A stretch of 64,000 nt of DNA from Streptomyces sp. NBC_00094. Lineage in GTDB: Bacteria; Actinomycetota; Actinomycetes; Streptomycetales; Streptomycetaceae. Each line of letters opens with the position of its first letter. Positions within the stretch are counted from its first letter, which is position 1. The translations under genes and the position numbers were made by a program. This document shows positions 50,619-58,852 of this stretch, in pieces. The notes beneath the pieces were generated by a model. The model did no database searches and was not told the DNA's origin. It was given only the letters and a program-made list of their open reading frames with translations. The DNA lies in NCBI RefSeq assembly GCF_026343125.1, contig NZ_JAPEMB010000001.1:7755501-7819500 (forward strand), written 5' to 3'.

Positions 50619-53360
50619 TCACGACTGAGGGCGCGGTATCAGTTCGTCGACCACGAAGTTGAAGTTTCCGGCAGGGGCGGCGTCCGACCTGATCAAGCGG
50701 TCGAGGAAGAGCGCGACCCCTGCCGTTCCCGTCGCGAGGTCGGCGCTTTCCCGGACCGCCTGCTCTCCGGGAAACCCGGCTCCCTCCGGGCAGTCGATAC
50801 GGAAGAGGAGAACGCCTTCCGCCACCGTCCAGGCGGCTTCGCGGTACTGCGGATCCCCCGTGAACTCCCACACGTCGAGCAGCACGTTCCCCATGCCCGA
50901 CAGACCGTGGAACAGCTGGGGGAAGACGGCGTACTTGTGATGGACGTTGTCGACGAGGGGCGCCAGCCACGGCTGTAGCGCGTCGTCGGGCCGGACGGCG
51001 AGGTAGCGGATCAGAGCGGTGAGGACGCCTGCCGAACCGGAGTCCCAGTAGCACCTCGGGACGATCCGGCCCGCCTCCGACTCGTGGGGAACCAAGGCCG
51101 GGAACCCCTCGAACTCCTCGCCGTGCCGGACCGCATGGGCCAGATCGTGGCCGAGGGCGGAGCGCCCGAGGGCGAAGGCACGCTCGTCCCCCGCCGCCCG
51201 GGACAGGTAGAGAAGGAACAGTGCGATTCCGCTGCCGCCGAAGGCGTAACCGAGAGGCACATTGCCCTCCGCGTCCGGCCAGTGGGCGCCCTGGGGGCCG
51301 CGGACACAGGTGGCCGCGAGACCCTCTCCGACCCGGACCGCGGCGTCGAGGAAATCGTCCCCGTACCCGTCGAGCCAGAACCTGAGGCAGGCGATCCCGT
51401 AACCCGCCGCCCCGAGGAGCACGTTCGGCGAGGCGCTGAGCAGGGGGTGCCGGCCGGCCTTTCGCATGAGGTCGGCGGCGGCGTCCGGCCGGCCGATCTC
51501 GTGAAGCACCCATGCGATGCCGGATTCTCCGAGATAGAGACCCGGCGGGTACGACTCGTCGGTGACGTTCCGGTCGGCCATCCAGGCGGCGAGGTGGGGC
51601 GGAACCGCGACGCCGGCGTGGTGGAACGCGTGCAGGACGCCGGCGGCACCGTAGGCGACGGACAGCGGATTGGTCTCGAACACGGTGGGGTCCGCGGGGA
51701 ACAGCCTGTCCTGGCGCTCCGGTGTGGCCGTGTTCTCCAGGTAGCGCAGAGCGGCGTCCCGGGTCTCCCGGGCGAGTTCACGCGTGCCGTCCCTCGATGG
51801 TCGGCGCGGTCCCCGGCTTCGTATGGTGCCGCCCGTTGCCCCGCGACTCCGCCGAACCGGCTTCGGTGCGGTGACGGGGACGTCGGTCAGGGCGGCGATG
51901 ACCTGGTCGATGTCCGGGGCGTGCCCGACAGCGGGCCCCTCCATGAGCTCGTCGAGCAGCCCCAGGAACCGGTCGGACAGCCTGAGGTCGTCACTGAGGT
52001 CGGCAAGGAAGCGACGGCGTGACGGCGGGTACAGCTCGGACATCCCGTTCGCCAGCATGACGCTTCCGAAGACCAGGGCCCCCAGCGCGTAGATGTCGTT
52101 GTCGCGGTCGCTGATCCCCGAGCGCACCGCCCCGGGCGTCGCCATCCCGGGGGTGTGGAGGCCGACGGGCGGGTCGATGCCCTCCTCGACGGCGCATTCG
52201 AGGTCGATGACGCGAATCGTGGACGGGTCCTGGACGATGACGTTGCCGAAGGAGAGGTCCCCCAGCACGATGCCGCGGCGGTGGGCCGCCTGGACCGCCC
52301 TGGCCATCTGCAGCCAGAGGCCGCGGAGGCCGGCGTAGTACTCGTCCAGGACGGCTGCGGTGACGCCCGTCCGGTAGAGCGGGTTCCGCTGGATGCTGTA
52401 GCGGCCCAGATGGTCGCCGGGCAGGTACTCCTCCACGAGGAAGGCGTGCCCGCCCTCTTCGAAGATCTCGACCGCGCGCACGTACAACCCGGAGTCGGCG
52501 AGGTCGCGCAGGATGCGGTGCTCCTTCTGGAGCAGTTCCACGGCGTCGAGGCGGTTGAGTCCCACTTCGATGTGGGGTCGGGCCTCCTTGAGGACGACGG
52601 TCCCTCCGCCGACCGCGTCGTCGGCGAGGTAGACCCCGCCCCGGTTGGAGAAGTTGAGCGCCGATGTCACATGGAAGCGCCCGTCGCAGAGGGACGGCGT
52701 CACTTCTCCGAGCGGTGGCCGGTCCTGGACGAGCGGGTCGGTCAGCCATTCGGGCAGGTGCCAGAACGGGCGGCGGACGTCGGGCACGTACGAGCCGTGG
52801 GAGTCGAGGATGACGAACTGGCGGCTGCCGTCCGGCTGCAGCACCGTCCGCGGGCTGAATCCGCCGTACCGGTAGTACACGCAGGACGAGTCCGGCCACC
52901 GTCGGTCGGAGAGGATGTACGGGCCGGTGAATGCGCTCAGTTCGGCTGCCAGGGCGTCTCCCAGGCGGAGGAACGCCCGGTCGTCGGGCGGATAGAACGT
53001 CATGAACTTCCCGCTGGAACCGCGCGGCCACAACTTGCCGTTGACCTCCGCCAACGTCTGCGCGTCCAGCAGGAACTTGAACGACACGGACGCGTCCAGG
53101 GCGCAGCGGGCCGCTCGTTCCAGACAGGCGAGGGAGTCCTGGGAGCGTACCGCCACGTGGATCTTCCAGCCCTGCTCGGGCACGGAGACCCGGGGCGACC
53201 CCGCGATGTACCACAGGCCGCTGCGACGGAGCGTCCAGTCGGGCGGCGCCAGGGCCTCGAACGTCTCGACGTGCTCCGACGTCGGTGTGTACCCGTCTGC
53301 GCTCTCGAACCACCTGGGGTGGTACCGCGCATAGGCGTTGACGATTTCCCAGTCGTGCAT
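50619..53360 (-). CDS. class III lanthipeptide synthetase (LanKC)
   Basis: A 913-residue trifunctional enzyme. Residues ~1-200: lyase domain (VSFKFLLDAQTLAEVNGKLW, GKFMTFYPPDD). Residues ~230-490: protein-kinase domain with K258 (VVLKEARPH), catalytic D368 and N373 (LGDLSFGNVIV), and metal D386 (VIDLECA). Residues ~560-913: LanC-like cyclase. The Cys-Cys-His zinc set is incomplete: CYWDSGSAGV and LFHGLSGMGN keep one Cys and the His, but the middle Cys is Phe, as expected for class III and not class IV. It phosphorylates and dehydrates Ser/Thr, then cyclises to lanthionine or labionin. The ATG at 53360 fits the lyase start. The precursor gene lies 152 bp upstream on the same strand. Confidence 0.92.
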   Translation of the reverse strand: MHDWEIVNAYARYHPRWFESADGYTPTSEHVETFEALAPPDWTLRRSGLWYIAGSPRVSVPEQGWKIHVAVRSQDSLACLERAARCALDASVSFKFLLDAQTLAEVNGKLWPRGSSGKFMTFYPPDDRAFLRLGDALAAELSAFTGPYILSDRRWPDSSCVYYRYGGFSPRTVLQPDGSRQFVILDSHGSYVPDVRRPFWHLPEWLTDPLVQDRPPLGEVTPSLCDGRFHVTSALNFSNRGGVYLADDAVGGGTVVLKEARPHIEVGLNRLDAVELLQKEHRILRDLADSGLYVRAVEIFEEGGHAFLVEEYLPGDHLGRYSIQRNPLYRTGVTAAVLDEYYAGLRGLWLQMARAVQAAHRRGIVLGDLSFGNVIVQDPSTIRVIDLECAVEEGIDPPVGLHTPGMATPGAVRSGISDRDNDIYALGALVFGSVMLANGMSELYPPSRRRFLADLSDDLRLSDRFLGLLDELMEGPAVGHAPDIDQVIAALTDVPVTAPKPVRRSRGATGGTIRSRGPRRPSRDGTRELARETRDAALRYLENTATPERQDRLFPADPTVFETNPLSVAYGAAGVLHAFHHAGVAVPPHLAAWMADRNVTDESYPPGLYLGESGIAWVLHEIGRPDAAADLMRKAGRHPLLSASPNVLLGAAGYGIACLRFWLDGYGDDFLDAAVRVGEGLAATCVRGPQGAHWPDAEGNVPLGYAFGGSGIALFLLYLSRAAGDERAFALGRSALGHDLAHAVRHGEEFEGFPALVPHESEAGRIVPRCYWDSGSAGVLTALIRYLAVRPDDALQPWLAPLVDNVHHKYAVFPQLFHGLSGMGNVLLDVWEFTGDPQYREAAWTVAEGVLLFRIDCPEGAGFPGEQAVRESADLATGTAGVALFLDRLIRSDAAPAGNFNFVVDELIPRPQS

Positions 53361-53512
53361 GGCACCGCCCCGTGCAGTTGTCGTCGGAGGGTTCGTCGGC
53401 GGCCGGAACAGGCGCTGTACGCAGTGATGCCGAGTACGCGACGCCCCGAGGGCCGCGTGGATCGCTCTCACAGCGGCCGCTCGGGGGGAGCTGCCCCACG
53501 AATGGGGTCCTG

Positions 53513-53719
53513 TCACATGATGGTGCCGCCGCCTCCACCACCGGGGCCGCCGCAGCTGTGATGATCACAGGAGGTGAGGCTGACGTATCCCACCTCGTGC
53601 TGGAACTGCCTGGAGTTCCTCGCGTTCTGGACCAGAACCTTCTGCAGTTCCAGGATCGAGGGCATCACCTGCTTGGCGAGTTCCTCGTCTGACATTCCCT
53701 TACCGGTCGGTTCCGTCAT
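53513..53719 (-). CDS. class III lanthipeptide precursor with glycine-rich C-terminus
   Basis: A 68-residue peptide, ATG 53719. The leader is helical and carries SILELQKVLV, with ILELQ at 22-26 matching the (I/L)xxLQ leader motif read by LanKC enzymes. The core region is likely from ~residue 43: VGYVSLTSCDHHSCGGPG and a run of Gly ending TIM. S47-x2-S50-x5-C56 fits the Ser-x2-Ser-x(2-5)-Cys labionin pattern, with C51 and S55 as extra reactive residues. The HH pair and a tail of nine Gly among 12 residues (57-68) are unlike named class III peptides I know. It is directly upstream of the LanKC gene. A probable promoter lies in the divergent gap shared with padR. Confidence 0.85.
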   Translation of the reverse strand: MTEPTGKGMSDEELAKQVMPSILELQKVLVQNARNSRQFQHEVGYVSLTSCDHHSCGGPGGGGGGTIM

Positions 53720-53949
53720 CTCACCCACTCCTCGACGTATGACGGATGTCGGATGCCTTGGAAATCGAACCCAGGATCGGTGGCGACCAACGCCTCCCGA
53801 GCCTGGTGGGCCACCCCCTTCCAGACTGCGCTGCGTACTCTGCTCCCGCAATCTCAGGTCAGGGTCGTCGACGTCGTCAGACCGCGTACTCATGAGGACG
53901 AGCGGCGTGACCGGCCGGGGGTGAGCCACGTCTCAGGGGCTCCGTCGCC

Positions 53950-53977
53950 CTTGCTATGCAACTCGTTGCATAGCAAG
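53950..53977. promoter_or_regulatory. PadR operator, perfect 12-bp inverted repeat
   Basis: CTTGCTATGCAA and its exact complement TTGCATAGCAAG are separated by CTCG. The site ends 9 bases before the padR start codon, so binding would block transcription or initiation of padR itself. The ATGCAA/TTGCAT core is typical of PadR sites. It lies 231 bp upstream of the lanthipeptide precursor start on the other side, so control of that cluster is possible but not shown. Confidence 0.75.
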
Positions 53978-53986
53978 ATCGGGCGC

Positions 53987-54544
53987 ATGGCGCTCGACCA
54001 CGCGATCCTCGTGTCCCTTCTCGAGAAGCCCGGGTCCGGCTATGAACTGGCCCGGCGCTTCGAGCGGTCCATCGGCTACTTCTGGACCGCCACCCACCAG
54101 CAGATCTACCGCGTTCTCAAGCGCATGGAGAGCGACGGCTGGGTGGACGTCCGGGACGTCCCGCAGCAGGGGCGCCCGGACAAGAAGGAGTACTCCGTCG
54201 CCGGGCCCGGCCGGGACGCGCTCTCCGCGTGGCTGCACGAACCGATCGAGCCCGAGAGTGTGCGGCACGACCTCGCGGTGAAGATCCGGGGTGCCGCCTT
54301 CGACGATCCGGCCGCACTGATCAGCGAGGTCCAGCGGCATCGGCACGCGCACACGGAGCGCCTCGCCCACTACCTCGCGGGCGAGGCGAGGGACTTTGGG
54401 GAGGCGGCGGAGAGCGGCCCGCTCGACGCCGAACGGGAGCTCCAGCACGTCGTGCTGCGCGGCGGCATCGCGTACGAGCGGATGATGATCGCCTGGCTCG
54501 ACGACGTCCTCGCCACCCTCGGCCGGTTCCACGCCGGTCCGTGA
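53987..54544 (+). CDS. PadR-family transcriptional regulator
   Basis: A 185-residue repressor. DHAILVSLLEKPGSGYELAR, FWTATHQQIYRVLKRMESDG and VPQQGRPDKKEYSVAGPGRD form the PadR winged helix. The C-terminal ~95 residues form the Vir_act_alpha_C dimerisation helices (EVQRHRHAHTERLAHYLAGE). ATG 53987 lies just after a perfect palindrome, indicating autorepression. The downstream acyl-CoA dehydrogenase gene (54723) in the same direction is the most likely second target. Confidence 0.9.
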   Translation: MALDHAILVSLLEKPGSGYELARRFERSIGYFWTATHQQIYRVLKRMESDGWVDVRDVPQQGRPDKKEYSVAGPGRDALSAWLHEPIEPESVRHDLAVKIRGAAFDDPAALISEVQRHRHAHTERLAHYLAGEARDFGEAAESGPLDAERELQHVVLRGGIAYERMMIAWLDDVLATLGRFHAGP

Positions 54545-54573
54545 ACCGAGCCGTACGACCGGGTCGGTACGGG

Positions 54574-54680
54574 CCACCTCCCGTACCACCACATGCGTAC
54601 GACCACCTCCCGTACCACCACGTGCGTACGACCAACTCCGTACGACCACACCAGCTCCACCACACCCAGCTCCACCACAC
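54574..54680. repeat. tandem repeats between padR and acyl-CoA dehydrogenase
   Basis: A 29-bp unit (54574-54602 and 54603-54631, one mismatch) is followed by a 15-bp unit CCAGCTCCACCACAC repeated exactly (54651-54665 and 54666-54680), with a third partial copy. The array fills most of the 178-bp gap. CGTACGACC-type motifs recur. It could tune expression or hold a regulator. Confidence 0.8.
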
Positions 54681-54722
54681 CCAGCACCATCACCCTCATC
54701 CCGAGCCGGAAAGGCGGACGTC

Positions 54723-56447
54723 ATGGCCGACCCGCTGCTGTTCAACCCGCACACCTACGACCCGGCTCACTTCGACCCGGAGACCCGCCGGCTCCTGCGT
54801 GCGACCGTCGACTGGTTCGAGGCGCGCGGCAAGCGCCGGATCATCGAGGACTACCGGAACCGGGCCTGGCTCGGCGACTTCCTCGCCTTCGCCGCCGAGG
54901 AAGGGCTCTTCGCGACCTTCCTGACGCCGTCCTCCTCCGCCGGTGAGCACGAGGGCGACAAGCGCTGGGACACCGCCCGCATCGCCGCCCTCAACGAGAT
55001 CCTCGGCTTCTACGGGCTCGACTACTGGTACGCCTGGCAGGTCACCATCCTCGGCCTCGGCCCGGTCTGGCAGAGCGACAACGCCGCCGCACGTGACCGC
55101 GCCGCCGAACTCCTCTCCCAGGGAGAGGTGTTCGCCTTCGGACTCTCCGAGAAGACGCACGGCGCCGACATCTACTCCACCGACATGCTCCTGGAGCCCG
55201 ACGGCCAGGGCGGCTTCCGCGCCACCGGCTCCAAGTACTACATCGGCAACGGCAACGCGGCCGGGCTCGTCTCCGTCTTCGGTCGCCGGACCGACGTCGA
55301 GGGCCCCGACGCCTACGTCTTCTTCGCCGCCGACAGCCGCCACCCGGCGTACCACCTCGTCAAGAACGTCGTCGACTCCTCGAAGTACGTCAGCGAGTTC
55401 CGTCTGGAGGAGTACCCGGTCGCGGCCGAGGACGTCCTGCACACCGGTCGCGCCGCCTTCGACGCCGCCCTCAACACCGTCAACGTCGGCAAGTTCAACC
55501 TGTGCACCGCCTCGATCGGCATCTGCGAGCACGCGATGTACGAGGCCGTCACCCACGCGCAGAACCGCATGCTGTACGGCCGGCCGGTCACCGCGTTCCC
55601 GCACGTGCGGCGTGAGTTGACCGACGCGTACGTCCGGCTCGTCGGCATGAAGCTGTTCAGCGACCGCGCCGTCGACTACTTCCGCACCGCGGGTCCCGAC
55701 GACCGCCGCTACCTCCTCTTCAACCCGATGACGAAGATGAAGGTGACGACGGAGGGCGAGAAGGTCATCGACCTGATGTGGGACGTCATCGCCGCCAAGG
55801 GCTTCGAGAAGGACAACTACTTCGCCCAGGCGGCCGTGGAGATCCGCGGTCTGCCGAAGCTGGAGGGCACGGTCCACGTCAACCTGGCGCTGATCCTGAA
55901 GTTCATGCGCAACCACCTCCTCGACCCGGTCGCGTACGAGCCCGTCCCGAGCCGTCTGGACGCGGCCGACGACACGTTCCTCTTCCGCCAGGGACCGGCC
56001 CGCGGCCTCGGCTCGGTCCGCTTCCACGACTGGCGCGCGGCCTACGACGCGTACGCCCACCTGTCCAACGTCGCCCGCTTCCGCGAACAGGCCGACGCCC
56101 TCTGCGAGTTCGTGCTCAAGGCCGCTCCCGACGAGCAGCAGAGCCGCGACCTCGACCTTCTTCTCGCCGTCGGGCAGCTGTTCGCGCTCGTCGTCCACGG
56201 GCAGCTGGTCCTGGAGCAGGCCGCCCTGACCGGTCTCGACGAGGACGTGCTGGACGAGCTGTTCGCCGTCCTCGTGCGCGACTTCTCCGCGCACGCGGTC
56301 GAGCTGCACGGCAAGGACTCGGCGACCGAGCCGCAGCAGCTCTGGGCGCTCGGTGCCGTCCGGCGCCCCGTCGTCGACGAGGCGCGGTCGGAGCGTGTCT
56401 GGCAGCGCGTCGAGGCGCTCTCGGGTGCGTACGAGATGACGCCCTGA
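54723..56447 (+). CDS. acyl-CoA dehydrogenase-family flavoprotein
   Basis: A 574-residue member, longer than the usual ~390. FAFGLSEKTHGADIYSTDM and FRATGSKYYIGNGNAAGLVS are the central beta-domain FAD/substrate motifs. GKFNLCTASIGICEHAMYEA and ILKFMRNHLL lie in the C-terminal helical domain. The extra C-terminal ~150 residues are helical (LDLLLAVGQLFALVVHGQLV). Expected reaction is alpha,beta-dehydrogenation of an acyl thioester or a related flavin reaction; the substrate is unknown. ATG 54723 follows GGAAAGGCGG. PadR control is likely from position. A strong terminator follows. Confidence 0.85.
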   Translation: MADPLLFNPHTYDPAHFDPETRRLLRATVDWFEARGKRRIIEDYRNRAWLGDFLAFAAEEGLFATFLTPSSSAGEHEGDKRWDTARIAALNEILGFYGLDYWYAWQVTILGLGPVWQSDNAAARDRAAELLSQGEVFAFGLSEKTHGADIYSTDMLLEPDGQGGFRATGSKYYIGNGNAAGLVSVFGRRTDVEGPDAYVFFAADSRHPAYHLVKNVVDSSKYVSEFRLEEYPVAAEDVLHTGRAAFDAALNTVNVGKFNLCTASIGICEHAMYEAVTHAQNRMLYGRPVTAFPHVRRELTDAYVRLVGMKLFSDRAVDYFRTAGPDDRRYLLFNPMTKMKVTTEGEKVIDLMWDVIAAKGFEKDNYFAQAAVEIRGLPKLEGTVHVNLALILKFMRNHLLDPVAYEPVPSRLDAADDTFLFRQGPARGLGSVRFHDWRAAYDAYAHLSNVARFREQADALCEFVLKAAPDEQQSRDLDLLLAVGQLFALVVHGQLVLEQAALTGLDEDVLDELFAVLVRDFSAHAVELHGKDSATEPQQLWALGAVRRPVVDEARSERVWQRVEALSGAYEMTP

Positions 56448-56461
56448 TCTCGGTGTCCTGA

Positions 56462-56503
56462 GGGTCGTCTCCGGAGCCTGTGCCCGGGTCCCGGAGACGA
56501 CCC
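56462..56503 (+). terminator. terminator after acyl-CoA dehydrogenase
   Basis: A perfect 13-bp stem, GGGTCGTCTCCGG with CCGGAGACGACCC, with a 16-base loop, 14 bases after the stop codon. No T-run follows, as is common in these genomes. Confidence 0.8.
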
Positions 56504-56622
56504 AGGCCCCTGAGGCGACCCGGCGGTGGTCCCCGACTCCGCGGATCTGGACTCTCGGGTCACTTCTTGGATCTTCGTGGCTTCCTCTTGAGTGAGCGCG
56601 CCGACGTCGTCAGGGTGGTGTC

Positions 56623-57219
56623 ATGACCTTGGAATCCACTCTGTTGAACGCTCGGCACTGGGCAGAGCCTCCGGCCGCCCTCGAACTCGACGACGACGTG
56701 CTGACCGTGGAGGCCGGTGCCAGGACGGATGTCTTCACCAACCCGTTGACCGGAGAGGTCAGGAACGACGCGGCACGTGCTCTCCTGGTCCCTCCTCCTG
56801 GCGACTGGCAGTTCTCGGCCCGTCTCCGTGTGGACTTCCGAGCGCCGTGGGACGCCGGCGCCGTGGTCGTCTGGTCAGCGCCGGACGTCTGGGCCAAGCT
56901 CAACTTCGAGCAGTCGCCTGACGGCCCGCCCACGTTGTACTCGGTAGTCACACGGGGGCTCTCGGACGACGCCGTGGGGTGGCCCCTCCACCACGGTCCG
57001 GTCTGGTTGAGGATCAGCCGTGTCGACGGCGGTTTCGCCTTCCACGCCTCGCTCGACGGCGACTCCTGGCGCCTGGCACGCCAGTTCAGTCTGGACAGCG
57101 CGCCCGACGTGCGGGTCGGGATCGAAGTCCAGTCCCCGGTCGGAGACGGCTGCGTCGTGAGATTCGACCGCATGACGCTGACGCCGTCGCGGCTGCCCCA
57201 TCTCTTCGACGGGCGCTGA
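56623..57219 (+). CDS. DUF1349 (concanavalin-like) protein
   Basis: A 198-residue soluble protein. DVFTNPLTGEVRNDAARALL, ARLRVDFRAPWDAGAVVVWS, WAKLNFEQSPDGPPTLYSVV and WLRISRVDGGFAFHASLDG are successive strands of the DUF1349 jelly-roll fold. Family members are thought to bind carbohydrate or related ligands; no enzymatic role is established. It is a single gene, convergent with the GYD-domain gene. Confidence 0.85.
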   Translation: MTLESTLLNARHWAEPPAALELDDDVLTVEAGARTDVFTNPLTGEVRNDAARALLVPPPGDWQFSARLRVDFRAPWDAGAVVVWSAPDVWAKLNFEQSPDGPPTLYSVVTRGLSDDAVGWPLHHGPVWLRISRVDGGFAFHASLDGDSWRLARQFSLDSAPDVRVGIEVQSPVGDGCVVRFDRMTLTPSRLPHLFDGR

Positions 57220-57246
57220 CCGGTCCCGCCACGGCTTCGACAACCG

Positions 57247-57576
57247 CTACGCGCCCGGCGCCCGGTACTGGACTTGTTCGGCTTTGCGCAGGGCATCCAG
57301 GGTTTCATCGACGGTCAGGAGAACCGTCGTCTCGAACGAGCTGAGCGCGCCGCCTCCACTGATCGCCAGCGCGACCGCGGCCATGGACACGTTGTCGGGG
57401 GCCTCCCACAGGTTGTAGCCGTCGTGAGTGCCGAAGGCGTACCAGAAGCCGTGGAGCTTCCCGCCAACGGACTCGATGTACGCCTGAGCGGCCTTTGCGC
57501 GGTCCTCGGGGTGGACGGTCAGCCTCGCCCAAGTCTCCGGTGTGTAGCTGAACCTCGATAGATAGAGCGGCATCAT
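57247..57576 (-). CDS. GYD-domain protein
   Basis: A 109-residue (or 108, from the second of two adjacent ATGs at 57576/57573) ferredoxin-like protein. SRFSYTPETWARLTVHPEDR, GGKLHGFWYAFGTHDGYNLW and AAVALAISGGGALSSFETTV match the GYD family, named for the GxYD-type segment seen here as HDGYNLWE. GGGAG lies just upstream of the ATG pair. The family's function is not established; it resembles small dimeric alpha+beta barrel proteins. Confidence 0.85.
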   Translation of the reverse strand: MMPLYLSRFSYTPETWARLTVHPEDRAKAAQAYIESVGGKLHGFWYAFGTHDGYNLWEAPDNVSMAAVALAISGGGALSSFETTVLLTVDETLDALRKAEQVQYRAPGA

Positions 57577-57750
57577 GTCTCCCTTTCGTTCCAGCAAGGG
57601 ATGCCCCGGCGGTCGGGAAACGCGCCGGATGTGGGCCGCGTGTCCCCCGAACGGCTGTGGCCAATGACCGGCATGGCCACAGCCAACGGGGTGAGCGACC
57701 TCCCGTGCGCGCCGGCCCGGCTGTCCCGCCACCCGGTGATGTGGCCATCG

Positions 57751-57786
57751 TGGGCCTGGGCCTGGGCCTGGGCCTGGGCCTGGGCG
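57751..57786. repeat. TGGGCC hexanucleotide repeat in a gene-free gap
   Basis: Five perfect TGGGCC units plus one TGGGCG. The 352-bp gap 57577-57928 holds this array and no convincing gene: frames on both strands give low-complexity Gly-Leu, Ala-Gln or Arg-Pro strings across the repeat. Confidence 0.8.
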
Positions 57787-57928
57787 GGGGAGCGGGTGTG
57801 GATGAGGAGCCGGCCGTGGTGGATGTCGCCATGGATCTTCTGGGCCGAGTCGGAGACCGCGGATCTCACGGCGTGTGCACCAGGCCGGTCAGTGGAACGT
57901 GACTGGTCGCTCCGGCTGTGACGGTCGA

Positions 57929-58747
57929 TCAGGCTCGCGGAGCGCGTGGCTCCAGCCGGAACTCGAAGCCGAGGGTGCCCGGGTCGAGTGCGGTCGCGCC
58001 GCCGTCGACGGTGAGCACCGCACCGTTCACGAACGAGGCGGCGGGCGACAGCAGCCAGGCGATGGCCTCCGCGACCTCTCGCGGCTCACCGGGCCGCCCG
58101 GCGGGCAGGACCCGGGTCACCTCCTCGTACGCCGCTTCCAGACCGTTGCCCTCCAGGCCCGCCTCCTCGGCGAACCGGTTCATTCGTCGGTCCGCCATGT
58201 CGGTGCGCACCCAGCTCGGGCACACGGTGTTGGCGCGCAACCCCGCGCCCCCGTAGTCGACCGCGAGTGAGCGGCACAGCTGGAGCAGCGCCGCTTTGGA
58301 GGTGGCGTAGGCGGCGTTGCCGACGCCGTTGCGCAGGGCGGACACCGAGGCCACGGCGACCACCGCGCCGCGGGCGTCGAGGAGGTGCGGGAGCGCGGCG
58401 CGCAGCAGCAGGAACGGACCGGTGAGGTTGGTCCGCATGACCTCGTCCCAGTCCTCCAGGGTCACCTCGCCCACGCCGCCACCGCGCCCGATGCCGGCGT
58501 TGAGCACCAGACCGTCGAGCCGCCCGTACGTGCCGACCACTGTCTCGACCAGCGAGGCCACCGCGGCGGGGTCCCCGATGTCCGACGGTACGGGCAGGGC
58601 GCCGGTCTCCTCGGCGACCAGCCGCAGCGGCTCGGGGCGGCGCCCGGACACCGCCACCTTGTGTCCCGCCCGGGCCAATGACTGCGCGGTCGCCGCCCCG
58701 ATCCCCGTTCCGCCCCCGGTCACCAGGTACACGCGCTCATGTGCCAT
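57929..58747 (-). CDS. SDR-family oxidoreductase
   Basis: A 272-residue classical short-chain dehydrogenase. YLVTGGGTGIGAATAQSLAR with VSGRRPEPL after strand two suggests NADP(H). NAGIGRGGGVGEV, VAVASVSALRNGVGNAAYAT and SKAALLQLCRSLAVDYGGAG contain NAG, Ser, Tyr and Lys of the active site. AVLTVDGGATALDPGTLGFE ends the fold. The substrate is unknown. ATG 58747 fits the family start. It stands on its own, ~100 bp downstream of the SRPBCC gene on the same strand. Confidence 0.87.
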   Translation of the reverse strand: MAHERVYLVTGGGTGIGAATAQSLARAGHKVAVSGRRPEPLRLVAEETGALPVPSDIGDPAAVASLVETVVGTYGRLDGLVLNAGIGRGGGVGEVTLEDWDEVMRTNLTGPFLLLRAALPHLLDARGAVVAVASVSALRNGVGNAAYATSKAALLQLCRSLAVDYGGAGLRANTVCPSWVRTDMADRRMNRFAEEAGLEGNGLEAAYEEVTRVLPAGRPGEPREVAEAIAWLLSPAASFVNGAVLTVDGGATALDPGTLGFEFRLEPRAPRA

Positions 58748-58852
58748 GTCCGCCGCCTCTCCCGTGTCGCGTCCGCTTCCCCGCGTCCCGGTGATCTTAG
58801 GCGCGCGCGACCCCGGGCTGGAGGTTCTCGGTCTGCTGGTAGGGATCCGGCA

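Noticed and set aside
53572..53924. Plus-strand frame opposite the lanthipeptide precursor
   Set aside because: Ser/Arg-rich with no motif; the minus-strand precursor has leader motif, core pattern and LanKC linkage.
57573..57928. Small genes across the TGGGCC repeat on either strand
   Set aside because: Frames only reflect the hexamer and give repetitive dipeptides with no ribosome binding site.
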